A DNA stretch of 64,000 nt from Acinetobacter johnsonii CIP 64.6 (GTDB lineage: Bacteria; Pseudomonadota; Gammaproteobacteria; Pseudomonadales; Moraxellaceae). This document shows, in pieces, positions 35,149 to 44,216 of this stretch. The notes below the pieces were generated by a model. That model saw nothing but the letters and a program-made list of their open reading frames with translations, had not been told where the DNA came from and did not search any database. The DNA lies in the NCBI RefSeq assembly GCF_000368045.1, contig NZ_KB849234.1, positions 180,844 to 244,843 of the forward strand, written 5' to 3'. The first letter of the stretch is position 1. Every line of letters begins with the position of its first letter. The position numbers were made by a program, and so were the translations under genes.

Positions 35149-35385
35149 ATGGCGAACATTCAGAAATTTGTAGCGAACAATCAGCGCATATTCAAAAAAA
35201 CCCTAAGCTATTACATCATGCACATTACCGTGGCCATGATTGTGGCTTATTTTGTCACAGGTAACTTATGGATGGCGGTCACACTCAGCTTATTAGAACC
35301 AACCGTGCAAGCCTTTGCATTCTTTTTCCATGAACGTATTTGGGAGAAAAAGAACCGTACCACCGAAGAAAATATTCCCGCTTAA
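35149..35385 (+). CDS. DUF2061 membrane protein
   Basis: A 78-residue protein. After a short N-terminus (MANIQKFVANNQRIFKKTLS) come two hydrophobic segments (YYIMHITVAMIVAYFVTG and LWMAVTLSLLEPTVQAFAFF) and a final HERIWEKKNR, the DUF2061 pattern (TG-A, then Y-HERxW). The frame begins at ATG 35119, but GAGAGGG at about 35131-35137 is ten bases before ATG 35149. Function unknown. A possible Fur site lies upstream. Confidence 0.85.
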   Translation: MANIQKFVANNQRIFKKTLSYYIMHITVAMIVAYFVTGNLWMAVTLSLLEPTVQAFAFFFHERIWEKKNRTTEENIPA

Positions 35386-35415
35386 GCCTGTATATCAAGC
35401 ACCCTCTCAACTCTC

Positions 35416-35443
35416 AAAAGATCACATCAAGTGATCTTTTTTT
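35416..35443 (+). terminator. Terminator after the DUF2061 gene
   Basis: AAAAGATCAC with its complement around loop ATCAA, ending in T7. Confidence 0.9.
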
Positions 35444-35544
35444 ATTTCAGTCCAGATCCAATAAGCTCCCGTTCATTTTAAAGATCGCAATTCATATAAA
35501 ATTATTTTATAATTTAATTATACTTTCATAACTAGATTATCCTT

Positions 35545-36402
35545 ATGAATCTTGCAGCCTTCGAAGCTTTTGTAAAAGTCATGGAAACCGGCTCTATTTC
35601 TTTAGCCGCAGATCAGCTCTTCATTACGCAACCTGCTGTAACCAAACGTATTCATAGTTTAGAAGAATATTTTGGTGTGAAACTGTTTGAGTCTGCGGGT
35701 CGTGGTGTACAAGCCACACATGCCGCGCATTCACTGCTGCCTAAAGTTAAAAACTGGCTCAATGAACTGGGTGACATTCACCATACCTTGAGTCATGAAC
35801 AAGGCATGGTCCAAGGCAAACTCAAAATTGGCACCAGTCACCATATTGGTTTGCATCACTTGCCGAGCCATTTGCGTAGCTATGTGCAAAGCTTTCCAAA
35901 TGTCACCTTAGATGTACACTTTGTCGACTCCGAGCAAGCGCATGAAAAAGTACTGGCTGGCGACTTAGAATTGGCTTTTTTGACGCTTCCACCCAAACTC
36001 GATGAACGTTTGCAGTACGTCACCATTTGGGAAGATCCTTTAGTTTTTGTAGCAGCGCCGTTTCATCCGCTAGCACAAATGCAAAACCTACAACTCGAAG
36101 ACCTGATTCAATACCCAAGTTTATTGCCTGCATCACAAACCTATACCAGCCAAATCACCTTGGCAGAGTTTGAAAAACAAGGGCTGAAACCTAAAATCAC
36201 CATGAGTAATAATCCACTCGAATCGATTCGTATGTTGGCATCGATTGGACTGGGTTGGTCAGTGCTTCCAAAAACGATGATTAACCAAGACCTACAGCAG
36301 TTGAATGTGAAGTTCGAAATGAACCGTCAACTCGGTATGGTTTGGCATCCGGGCAGAACCCAATCTCGTGCGGTGCAAGAGCTGATTGCAATGATGAACT
36401 AA
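35545..36402 (+). CDS. LysR-family transcriptional regulator
   Basis: A 285-residue LysR regulator with an N-terminal winged helix-turn-helix (FEAFVKVMETGSISLAADQL then ITQPAVTKRIHSLEEYFGVK) and a C-terminal effector-binding domain (IGTSHHIGLHHLP to VLPKTMINQDL). The target is unknown: neither direct neighbour is divergently placed with it. Preceded by an A+T-rich gap with weak promoter features, followed by a terminator. Confidence 0.93.
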   Translation: MNLAAFEAFVKVMETGSISLAADQLFITQPAVTKRIHSLEEYFGVKLFESAGRGVQATHAAHSLLPKVKNWLNELGDIHHTLSHEQGMVQGKLKIGTSHHIGLHHLPSHLRSYVQSFPNVTLDVHFVDSEQAHEKVLAGDLELAFLTLPPKLDERLQYVTIWEDPLVFVAAPFHPLAQMQNLQLEDLIQYPSLLPASQTYTSQITLAEFEKQGLKPKITMSNNPLESIRMLASIGLGWSVLPKTMINQDLQQLNVKFEMNRQLGMVWHPGRTQSRAVQELIAMMN

Positions 36403-36409
36403 GCTTTGC

Positions 36410-36445
36410 AAAATAAAAAACCATCCACAAGGATGATTTTTTATT
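36410..36445. terminator. Bidirectional terminator
   Basis: CCATCC/GGATG stem with an ACAA loop, flanked by A and T tracts, between the convergent LysR and DUF2628 genes. Confidence 0.8.
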
Positions 36446-36458
36446 TTGCGCGAGCGAA

Positions 36459-36965
36459 TTAAGAAGCACTTATAGCCAATGCAACCAGCCCAAGCCAAAT
36501 CACCAGCAAGATCGAACCTGCTACGATATTTGTACCCCCACGATTTTCTAATTCCGTATTGACGTTGCTATTTCCAAATTGGCGAACTTTGGCAATCTGC
36601 TGATCGACATGATGCTTGTACAAGGTATTCCCAAACATTCCAAAGGCTACGGCCAAGCCAATATTTGCACCAGAACTTTCAATCCCCAAAAGTATTTCAA
36701 CCATTCCTATGACCACAATCAAACCAATGGCCATAAAGCCATAACTGTACATTTTTCGATAAAATAACCAGACCACACCTAATAAAAAGGCGGCAATATT
36801 AAAGCCTGCATATTGTTTCTTTGGTGTGATTTTTTCAAATTGAGCTTGATAGTAAGACGCATATTTCGCACCGACAAACAGGGCTCGATCTTGTTCTAGT
36901 TGATTAACTGAAGCGACATGTTCTAAAGACGTAGAGTCAGGAAAAGCTTGATGATCGAGAGACAT
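36459..36965 (-). CDS. DUF2628 membrane protein
   Basis: A 168-residue protein. A soluble N-terminal part (residues 1-45) contains LFVGAKYASYYQAQFEKI, typical of DUF2628, followed by hydrophobic segments around 56-68 (AFLLGVVWLFYRKMY), 74-92 (FMAIGLIVVIGMVEILLG), 98-112 and 148-165. The WLFYRKMY motif between segments one and two is the family hallmark. Function unknown. Confidence 0.82.
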   Translation of the reverse strand: MSLDHQAFPDSTSLEHVASVNQLEQDRALFVGAKYASYYQAQFEKITPKKQYAGFNIAAFLLGVVWLFYRKMYSYGFMAIGLIVVIGMVEILLGIESSGANIGLAVAFGMFGNTLYKHHVDQQIAKVRQFGNSNVNTELENRGGTNIVAGSILLVIWLGLVALAISAS

Positions 36966-37035
36966 AAATTTCTACTTTTATCTTATTTTTATAAACAGAG
37001 GCAAAGCTTCGACGCTCAGCCTCTTTGAGTTCTAC

Positions 37036-37281
37036 TTATTTTTGGATGAGTGAATCTTCATGCAGGGATTCATTCAGCTGATCTACAATAATCGCCCATT
37101 CACCATCCGATTTAATTTTTTCTGCCAAAAACTGACGTTGCCCTTCAGTCCAATACTCTGCGTCAACAATCGTGGTTTGTGCGTTGAGCTGATGCGTTAC
37201 AATAAACAAGGCGATGGCCTCTTCACTCGCGTCTAAACCGAGTTGCTCAAACAGATGGGTCATTCTTGGTCGTACACTCAT
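37036..37281 (-). CDS. DUF2789 family protein
   Basis: An 81-residue helical protein with the DUF2789 pattern: MTHLFEQLGLDASEEAIALF, a TTIVDAEYWTEGQRQFLAEK centre and DGEWAIIVDQLNESLHED. The frame opens four codons earlier (MEKN), but ATG 37279-37281 gives MSVRPRMTH and is likely correct. Function unknown; similar small genes occur across Gammaproteobacteria. Confidence 0.85.
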   Translation of the reverse strand: MSVRPRMTHLFEQLGLDASEEAIALFIVTHQLNAQTTIVDAEYWTEGQRQFLAEKIKSDGEWAIIVDQLNESLHEDSLIQK

Positions 37282-37443
37282 ATTTTTCTCCACGATGATG
37301 TTCTAATTTTTCATAGTCAAAATAGCTTTAGCTAAGATTCAACATAGCATATTTAGTTAATTTTCCAAGATCAGCCCACCTATAGCCCGATATTTTATTA
37401 TCGCTGTGATCTCTTTCCATTTTTACGGACTCAATGACTTTCA

Positions 37444-37475
37444 AAGAAAAAAGACTGCACGAAAGCAGCCTTTTC
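37444..37475 (-). terminator. Terminator of the HAD gene
   Basis: On the minus strand, stem GGCTGC/GCAGTC with one mismatch, followed by a T run, 20 bases after the HAD stop. Confidence 0.65.
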
Positions 37476-37494
37476 AATATCGAACGACAGATAC

Positions 37495-38145
37495 TTAAAT
37501 CGACCAGTCTTGAATTTCCCATGCCTGCTCTTTAGCCAATGCTTCTAGGCGGTCATCTGGATTGACGGCAATGGCATGGTCAGCATATTCAAGTAAAAAG
37601 CGATCATTGATGGAATCCGAATAAGCCCAAGACTCGCTGACATCACGCCCTGCAAGCCATTGATCTAAACGCGTCAATTTGCCTTTTTGATAGCATGGTG
37701 TATTGATCACTTTGCCTGTGTATTTACCCTCAACCACTTCAGCATTGGTCGCAATAATTTCACTAATCCCAAACTCACGGAAAATCGGTGCCGTAATAAA
37801 ATCAGAGGTTGCAGTAATGCCGACCAAAGCATGCCCAGCATCGCGGTGTTTTTCAATGGCTGCAAAACCTTCAGGACGCATTTGCGGGCGAATCACTTTG
37901 TGCATGAACAGCTCATGCAGTTCAGTGAGGTAGGCATTGTCATGTTGAGTCAAAAATTCAAACACAAATTCATTATAGGCAATCGGGTCGAGCTGCCCTG
38001 CTTTGTAGTCTTCATAAAATTTATCGTTCATGGCGCGATGGCGAACTGGGTCGACCAAGCCTTCATTCACCAAAAACTCTCCCCAAGAATGATCTGAATC
38101 GGTGTTTAACAAGGTGTGATCGAGATCAAATAGCGCCAATTTCAT
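37495..38145 (-). CDS. HAD-superfamily phosphatase (SerB/IB-type)
   Basis: A 216-residue HAD hydrolase of subfamily IB. Motif I is LALFDLDHTLLNTD (nucleophile D and second D), motif II VGITATSDFITAP (Thr), motif III KGKLTRL (Lys) and motif IV AYSDSINDRFLLEY. The cap and core length match the family that includes histidinol-phosphate and phosphoserine phosphatases. In Pseudomonas the homologous gene sits next to rppH and ptsP just as here, divergent from rppH. Substrate unknown. Confidence 0.9.
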   Translation of the reverse strand: MKLALFDLDHTLLNTDSDHSWGEFLVNEGLVDPVRHRAMNDKFYEDYKAGQLDPIAYNEFVFEFLTQHDNAYLTELHELFMHKVIRPQMRPEGFAAIEKHRDAGHALVGITATSDFITAPIFREFGISEIIATNAEVVEGKYTGKVINTPCYQKGKLTRLDQWLAGRDVSESWAYSDSINDRFLLEYADHAIAVNPDDRLEALAKEQAWEIQDWSI

Positions 38146-38327
38146 GAAAATACTCGTAAAAACTGAAATTTAAGAAAAAATTTGTAAATCTATCTCCGCT
38201 AGTCGATAGAAATTCGTTAAGATCATAGCAATTTTAACATTTTTAAACTTTGCTTTTTTCGAGTTGGATACAGAAATAAAAATCCCCGATCGCAAAGTCA
38301 TAAATTACACAATATTTAGGTAGCCAA

Positions 38328-38810
38328 ATGATCGATTCGGAAGGTTTCCGACCCAATGTCGGGATCATTTTGGCAAACGAGTTTGGACAAGTTTTATGGG
38401 CAAAACGCATTGGACACAATGCTTGGCAATTTCCACAAGGAGGTATCCAATATGGAGAAACCCCTGAACAGGCACTTTATCGTGAGCTGAGAGAAGAAGT
38501 TGGCTTACTGCCCGAACACGTCCAAATTGTAGCGCAAACTAAAGGTTGGCTGCGTTATCGTTTGCCGCACCGATACATTCGTACAGATTCCGATCCCGTA
38601 TGTATTGGACAAAAACAAAAGTGGTTTTTACTCAAACTCACTGCTCCCGCTCAGAACATTCGTTTGAATTTGTCTGATCCGCCTGAGTTTGACCAATGGC
38701 AGTGGGTCAGTTATTGGTACCCGCTGGGACAAGTTGTAAATTTTAAACGCGATGTATACCGCAAAGCGATGGTGGAGCTGTGCAATCAGCTCCCTCAAAA
38801 AAAGCCTTAA
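38328..38810 (+). CDS. rppH: RNA 5'-pyrophosphohydrolase RppH
   Basis: A 160-residue Nudix enzyme that removes pyrophosphate from 5' ends of mRNA, triggering RNase E decay. It starts MIDSEGFRPNVGIILANEFG and has the Nudix box GGIQYGETPEQALYRELREE and VGL, followed by RYRLPHRYIR and GQKQKWFLLKL, typical of RppH. It precedes ptsP by 81 bases, and a hairpin lies between them. RNase E, its downstream partner in decay, is also in this window (rne). Confidence 0.95.
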   Translation: MIDSEGFRPNVGIILANEFGQVLWAKRIGHNAWQFPQGGIQYGETPEQALYRELREEVGLLPEHVQIVAQTKGWLRYRLPHRYIRTDSDPVCIGQKQKWFLLKLTAPAQNIRLNLSDPPEFDQWQWVSYWYPLGQVVNFKRDVYRKAMVELCNQLPQKKP

Positions 38811-38891
38811 AAAATCTAGACGTCCTACAGATTTTTTAAGGATCTCTTGTTATAAATAAGTTGGACGCACATTATTTTTGGAGTAGACGCG

Positions 38892-41189
38892 ATGTCGAAT
38901 ATGCAACTGGATACCCTTCGACGCATTGTACAAGAAATCAATGCGTCCACCAGTTTGCATGAATCACTCGACATTATGGTCAACCATGTGGCGGAAGCCA
39001 TGCATGTTGACGTTTGTTCCATCTATTTACTAGACGAACGCAATCAACGTTATTTATTGATGGCATCGAAAGGTTTGAACCCCGATTCGGTCGGCCATGT
39101 TTCACTGCATACCAGTGAAGGCTTGGTCGGTCTGGTGGGACAACGTGAAGAAATCGTCAACCTTGACAATGCACCGAAACATGAACGTTTTATGTACTTA
39201 CCTGAAACAGGTGAGGAAATTTATAACTCGTTCCTCGGTGTACCAGTCATGTACCGCCGTAAAGTGATGGGCGTGCTCGTGGTGCAAAACAAAGAGTCGC
39301 AAGACTTTAGTGAAGCTGCGGAATCTTTCCTCGTCACGCTCTGCGCTCAGCTTTCAGGGGTCATTGCGCATGCGCATGCAGTGGGCAATATCGATGTATT
39401 TCGTAAACCGAGTAATTTACCTGCCTACAAAACCTTCCAAGGGGTACCTGGTTCAGGCGGGATTGCCTTAGGCCGTGCCGTCATTCTCTATCCCCCTGCG
39501 GATTTGGCCGCTGTCCCTGACCGTGAAGCCGATGACATCAGTGAAGAATTAGAGCTGCTAGATCGTGCCCTCACCTCAGTACGTGATGAAATCAAATCGC
39601 TTGATGACAAAATGCAAGATGCCCTCATGGCGGAAGAGCGTGCACTGTTTAGCGTGTTCTTACGTATGTTGGATGAAAATGCGCTGCCAGCAGAAATTAA
39701 AGAACAAATTCGTGATGGGAACTGGGCACAAGGTGCAGTGCGTATCGTCATCGATAATCATATTGATCTGTTTGAACAGATGGAAGATGACTATCTCCGT
39801 GAACGTGCCGCTGACTTAAAAGATCTCGGACGACGGATTTTGGCCTATTTGCAAGAAGCCGACTCCAGCCACCGTGAACTTACTGATGAAAGTATTCTGA
39901 TTGGAGAAGAAATCTCAACCGCAGCCTTGGTTGAACTGCCAGTCGATAAAATTGCAGCCATCGTCACTACCGAAGGCGCCATGAACTCGCATATGGTGAT
40001 TGTGGCGCGCGCACTCGGTATTCCAACCGTGGTTGGTGTCACTGAACTGCCAATTAATACCCTCGATGATGTGGAAATGATCGTCGATGCGCACCAAGGG
40101 CGTGTGTTTATTAATCCACCTCGCCGTTTACGTAGTCGCTATAAAGAAATTCAAAAAGAAGAAGACCTGATTGCCAAAGATTTAAAACAGTATGAAACCA
40201 AAGATGCCATCACCCCTGATGGTGTCGCAGTCAAACTGTTCGTCAATACTGGCTTGATGATTGATGTAGTCCGTGGTGTACAACGCGGTGCCAAAGGCGT
40301 TGGTCTATATCGCTCTGAAATTCCGTTCATGCTACGTGATCGCTTTCCAGGTGAAGAAGAACAGCGTGCGATTTATCGTCAACAGTTGAGTCACTTCGCC
40401 AACAAACCTGTGGTGATGCGTACCCTCGATATCGGTGCCGATAAAGACTTGCCTTATTTTTCAATTGAGGAAGAAAACTCAGCGCTGGGCTGGCGTGGCA
40501 TTCGCTTTACGCTTGACCATCCTGAAATTTTTTCTTCACAAATTCGTGCCATGCTCAAAGCCAGTATTGGTCTCAACAACCTACATATTTTACTGCCGAT
40601 GGTAACCAGTGTCAGCGAAGTAGAAGAAGCGTTGTATTTACTGGAGCGTGACTGGGTCGCGGTACAAGAAGAAGAACAGGTTAAAATCACCAAGCCGAAA
40701 ATCGGGATCATGGTCGAAGTACCAAGTGTCTTATTGCAGATTGAAGAATTTGCCGAGTTGGTTGACTTTTTCTCGGTGGGTTCAAACGACTTGACACAAT
40801 ACTTACTGGCCGTTGACCGTAATAATCCACGGGTTGCCAATGTCTATTCACATTTCCACCCTGCGGTTTTACGTGCACTCACCCGCTTAGTCAAAGAGTG
40901 TCATAAGTACAACAAACCAGTCAGTATTTGTGGGGAAATGGCGGGCGATCCTTTGTCTGCGATCTTACTGATGGCAATGGGCTTCAATACCCTATCAATG
41001 AGCTCAAGCAACATTCTGCGCGTACGCAAAGCCATTTGTCATGTCCCAATGCCAGATGCGGTCGAATTGTTAGAGCGTGCCTTGAAAATGAGTAATCCAC
41101 TCATTGTGAAAAGTCAGATGGAATATTATTTTAAAACCCATGGTTTGGCCGATATGGTCAAATCCGCAACACGTATTGTGACGGCTTAA
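38892..41189 (+). CDS. ptsP: Nitrogen-type phosphotransferase enzyme I (GAF domain, PtsP)
   Basis: A 765-residue EI-Ntr that takes phosphate from PEP and passes it to NPr in a regulatory PTS. Residues 1-~155 are a GAF domain (TLRRIVQEINASTSLHESLD), then the EI N-terminal helical part with the phosphorylated His about residue 367 in TEGAMNSHMVIVARAL. The PEP-binding C-terminal barrel includes YRSEIPFMLRDRFPGEEEQ, MRTLDIGADKDLPYF, GIMVEVPSV, FSVGSNDLTQYLL and CGEMAGDP. The start has GGAG at 38880-38883. Glutamine or metabolite sensing by GAF is family knowledge. Confidence 0.95.
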   Translation: MSNMQLDTLRRIVQEINASTSLHESLDIMVNHVAEAMHVDVCSIYLLDERNQRYLLMASKGLNPDSVGHVSLHTSEGLVGLVGQREEIVNLDNAPKHERFMYLPETGEEIYNSFLGVPVMYRRKVMGVLVVQNKESQDFSEAAESFLVTLCAQLSGVIAHAHAVGNIDVFRKPSNLPAYKTFQGVPGSGGIALGRAVILYPPADLAAVPDREADDISEELELLDRALTSVRDEIKSLDDKMQDALMAEERALFSVFLRMLDENALPAEIKEQIRDGNWAQGAVRIVIDNHIDLFEQMEDDYLRERAADLKDLGRRILAYLQEADSSHRELTDESILIGEEISTAALVELPVDKIAAIVTTEGAMNSHMVIVARALGIPTVVGVTELPINTLDDVEMIVDAHQGRVFINPPRRLRSRYKEIQKEEDLIAKDLKQYETKDAITPDGVAVKLFVNTGLMIDVVRGVQRGAKGVGLYRSEIPFMLRDRFPGEEEQRAIYRQQLSHFANKPVVMRTLDIGADKDLPYFSIEEENSALGWRGIRFTLDHPEIFSSQIRAMLKASIGLNNLHILLPMVTSVSEVEEALYLLERDWVAVQEEEQVKITKPKIGIMVEVPSVLLQIEEFAELVDFFSVGSNDLTQYLLAVDRNNPRVANVYSHFHPAVLRALTRLVKECHKYNKPVSICGEMAGDPLSAILLMAMGFNTLSMSSSNILRVRKAICHVPMPDAVELLERALKMSNPLIVKSQMEYYFKTHGLADMVKSATRIVTA

Positions 41190-41195
41190 AGGTCT

Positions 41196-41384
41196 TTAAA
41201 CCCAAAGAAGAGGCATTAAAAAAGGGAGATAATCATCTGAATACCTCCCTTTTTTGTGCTTGTCATAGCCTCGTTTTGCATTTTTCTTTCGGTCTACAAA
41301 GACTTGGCTTTGGTTGACTTCATGCATGTGTTTAGCCACGAAGTTGTGAATCACAACTTTTGGCTCAGCTTTCTTCTTTGCCAT
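41196..41384 (-). CDS. Small basic conserved protein, 62 aa
   Basis: A Lys/His-rich small protein starting MAKKKAEPKVVIHNFVAKHM and carrying QVFVDRKKNAKRGYDKHKK. The ATG at 41384 has AAGGTG at a fitting distance; three upstream codons are not needed. It resembles short basic proteins found in Gammaproteobacteria (DUF7230-like pattern), but I am unsure. Its last ~20 codons run through the hairpin that ends ptsP on the other strand. A nucleic acid or ribosome-binding role is possible only from its charge. Confidence 0.65.
   Translation of the reverse strand: MAKKKAEPKVVIHNFVAKHMHEVNQSQVFVDRKKNAKRGYDKHKKGRYSDDYLPFLMPLLWV
41217..41256 (+). terminator. Terminator of ptsP
   Basis: An A tract, AGGGAG paired with CTCCCT over a 16-base loop, then T6. 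It is embedded in the 3' end of the small basic gene on the minus strand. Confidence 0.7.
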
Positions 41385-41573
41385 TTTTTTCACCTTATTG
41401 ATGTGATCATCTCGCTTATGATGCAGTAGAAATTTTACGCCTTTTTGAACGTATTACAAGCGATTTTGGCTAGGCCTATGTCCCCCAACTCATGCGCTAT
41501 TTTTCAATTCAGTTTCAGGTCAAAGCAATGCTTTATTTTGCACTGCCTTTGATCCATATGCTTAAAATATCGC

Positions 41574-42188
41574 TTAGACATAAAACTGTTCTAACAATAA
41601 AATCATCGCCATCAACATCATCAATGCCCCTGACACTCGACTGACCACTCTAGCTGCCTGCGGACGTGTGCCCAAAACTTTTTGCGCACTAAATCCAACC
41701 AAGAAATAAACGACCGCACAACTCATGAGGTGAATCCCCGCCAATAAAACAATTTGAGAGGTGGGTGACAAAGCCGCTTGCGGGTCGATAAAGGGCGGCA
41801 ATAAAGCTAAAAATAGCAGCAGGACTTTTGGATTTAAGCCACTTAAATAAACGCCTCGAATGTACCATGACTTTGAAGATGCAATGACAACCTGATCACT
41901 GCTAATACTTGCAGGACGCATCGATAGGCTCAGCCCCATCCACAGCAAATAAACAGCCCCAACACCCGTGAGCACTTGAAGCAATACGGGCTGACTGGTC
42001 ACCAATGTGCCCACACCCGCAGCAACAATCAGTGCCGCCATCAAATGCCCTGTTAATAAACCGGTCACTGCAGACAAAACTCTTTTGCCCTGTATCCCCG
42101 ACGAAATGGCATAAGCCCAATCGATACCTGGTGTCATCACAAACAGGATCGAAACACCCCAAAATGCAATCAAAATATTCAATGACAT
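41574..42188 (-). CDS. LysE/RhtB-family amino acid exporter
   Basis: A 204-residue membrane protein with six hydrophobic segments, starting MSLNILIAFWGVSILFVMTPG. The family marks are FVMTPGIDWAYAISSGIQGKR early on and GLNPKVLLLFLALLPPFI near the middle. It exports amino acids or related compounds. Its substrate is not deducible, but the AsnC regulator placed divergently suggests amino-acid-responsive control, as in classic LysE-Lrp pairs. Confidence 0.92.
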   Translation of the reverse strand: MSLNILIAFWGVSILFVMTPGIDWAYAISSGIQGKRVLSAVTGLLTGHLMAALIVAAGVGTLVTSQPVLLQVLTGVGAVYLLWMGLSLSMRPASISSDQVVIASSKSWYIRGVYLSGLNPKVLLLFLALLPPFIDPQAALSPTSQIVLLAGIHLMSCAVVYFLVGFSAQKVLGTRPQAARVVSRVSGALMMLMAMILLLEQFYV

Positions 42189-42338
42189 CCCTTTCCTCTC
42201 TTATCCATCACCGTTTTGGGGTTTAATCCAATCAAAACATGATCTGTATCAAATAATTTTGAAAGGATATCCTTTAGGCTCTAAAATGTGCTTTCAAATA
42301 TTTGTGCAATAACGCCTAAAAAGGGGAGATTCTTCCAC

Positions 42339-42791
42339 ATGGATAAAATTGATAAGAAGATTCTTGCTGAACTACAAGCTGATGGTCGTTTATCTGTTAC
42401 GGAGTTGGCGCATAAGGTAGGGCTTAGCCTCTCTCCCTGTCACCGCAGAGTCAAAGCTTTAGAAGATGCGGGTATTATCAAAGGCTATCGCGCACAGTTG
42501 GATATCTCCCAGCTTGGCTTGAATTTCTCCACCATTGTTTTTGTGACGCTCAAAAATGGCGATAAAGATTCGGTACAAAGTCTTGAAGACGCGATTCTTA
42601 AGGTTCCTCAAATTGTGAAAGCGCAGCGACTTTTTGGTGACCCCGACTATTTGCTGCATGTCGTGACCTATGACTTAGAAAGTTATCAAAAACTCTATGA
42701 TGAGCACTTGTCAGCACTGCCAAATGTGCAACGTCTCATCTCTACCATGGTGATGAAAAATATTATTTCCAATCGTAGCGTCTTGTTCTAA
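42339..42791 (+). CDS. Lrp/AsnC-family regulator
   Basis: A 150-residue feast/famine regulator. N-terminal helix-turn-helix DKKILAELQADGRLSVTELA with LSLSPCHRRVKALEDAGII; C-terminal RAM domain with LNFSTIVFVTLKNG and FGDPDYLLHVVTYDLESY. The frame opens at 42288, but ATG 42339 (MDKIDKK) has AGGGGAGA at about 42321-42328. Divergent from the LysE gene, sharing a 150-base promoter region, so it probably controls it. Confidence 0.93.
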   Translation: MDKIDKKILAELQADGRLSVTELAHKVGLSLSPCHRRVKALEDAGIIKGYRAQLDISQLGLNFSTIVFVTLKNGDKDSVQSLEDAILKVPQIVKAQRLFGDPDYLLHVVTYDLESYQKLYDEHLSALPNVQRLISTMVMKNIISNRSVLF

Positions 42792-43073
42792 CAAGAATAT
42801 GCTCTAGGGTCAGCTAAATACCTGTAATTGATCTGTCTTTTTCTGAATGGCCTCGCGATTTCAAGAAAATCTGTCCTGCTCGGTGCTAAAAAGTCCTTGT
42901 TAATGAATGATGTTCAACAAAATCGAGAAGCCTCGCTTCAATAAAAAGAAAGTGGCTAGAACATATTTTAAATTGAAGCGTGAATCATATTATTTCTCAC
43001 CATTTTTTTGTTTGCTTCCCTTGATAAAAGCGCTAGATTAAATCTTAATCACAGACAAAATAAGAGCATCGCC

Positions 43074-44210
43074 ATGCCACTCGGAAAAGACAAAGATGCA
43101 ACCATTGTGGTCAAAGATACGCCAGACCAAGAAAAGTATGAGTTTCTAAAAGAAAAAATTCGTTATAAGCAGGCCTTGCGCGAAAACTCCAAAAAAATTG
43201 ACCACCAAAAAGTCCGATTAAACATCCAAGCGGATGCACTGCCAAGCAAAACCTTTTTTATTATGAATGCCTTGGCTGCCGTTATTGCAGGCTATGGACT
43301 GCTGTCCAACTCTGCTGCGGTGGTGATTGGCGCGATGTTGGTTGCCATGATGCTGGGGCCGATTTCAGGCATTGCCTTGGCTTTAATTGATAACCGATGG
43401 CTGCTGTTTAAAACCGCGTTGTCGACCTTGTTACTTGGCGTTGCAATGATTTATAGCATTGGGATCATTTTAGGGCTGGTGAACTATGACCTACCTATGA
43501 CCAATGAAATTTTATCGCGCACGCAGCCAACCATTTTGGATTTGATGATCGCTTTAGCAGGGGGGGCCGCAGGTGCTTTTGCCTCAGTATCCCCTCGCCT
43601 ATCTGTGGCCGTGGTGGGTGTCGCCGTTGCGACGGCCTTAGTTCCGCCCTTGGTGGCCAGCGGGATTTTATTCGCGCATATGGAATGGAAAAACTCAGCC
43701 AATGCATTTTTACTGGCAGTGACCAACATATTCGCCATTCAGATTAGCTCATCTTTAGTCCTGTGGATTGCAGGCTTTAGACGGGGTTCCACCGAAGAAG
43801 TGCAGAGTAATGTCAAAGAGTTTCTCAAACGTAATGCTGTTAGCCTAATGTTCTTGGCATTTTTAGGGATTTATCTCTCCTTTAACTTTTATTCTATGCT
43901 CCATGCTCGCCTGTATGAGAGCGGCAATGAAAATATCATCAGTACGGCGTTAAATCACGATAATAATATTATTGATACCATCCAATACGATAAAAAAGAG
44001 GGTTTCACTTTAGTCCGTGTCTCTATCCATGGAGATATTCCGCCTAGCCCAGTGCAAATTGCAGCACTCAATCAAAAGCTATTGCCAGACTTGAACGATA
44101 ACTCAAGCATTGTTCAAGTCCGCTTTATTCCGATTGATATTATTCAGGCTGAAGACAGCCCCAACGTCAAACTCGAACAAGATGAAGCGCAGAAGCTTTC
44201 AGTACAATAA
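43074..44210 (+). CDS. DUF389 membrane protein
   Basis: A 378-residue protein. A polar N-terminal segment (residues 1-65) is followed by several membrane segments with the DUF389 hallmark NSAAVVIGAMLVAMMLGPIS, then APASVSPRLSVAVVGVAVATALVPP. The last ~90 residues, from LYESGNENIIS, form a polar domain. The frame begins earlier with TTG, but ATG 43074 starts the family-like part. Convergent with the AidB-like gene (6-base gap). Function unknown. Confidence 0.88.
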   Translation: MPLGKDKDATIVVKDTPDQEKYEFLKEKIRYKQALRENSKKIDHQKVRLNIQADALPSKTFFIMNALAAVIAGYGLLSNSAAVVIGAMLVAMMLGPISGIALALIDNRWLLFKTALSTLLLGVAMIYSIGIILGLVNYDLPMTNEILSRTQPTILDLMIALAGGAAGAFASVSPRLSVAVVGVAVATALVPPLVASGILFAHMEWKNSANAFLLAVTNIFAIQISSSLVLWIAGFRRGSTEEVQSNVKEFLKRNAVSLMFLAFLGIYLSFNFYSMLHARLYESGNENIISTALNHDNNIIDTIQYDKKEGFTLVRVSIHGDIPPSPVQIAALNQKLLPDLNDNSSIVQVRFIPIDIIQAEDSPNVKLEQDEAQKLSVQ

Positions 44211-44216
44211 TGAGCT

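Noticed and set aside
37687..38097. 136-residue plus-strand frame opposite the HAD gene
   Set aside because: It lies wholly inside a HAD gene with all four motifs, and no homology is apparent.
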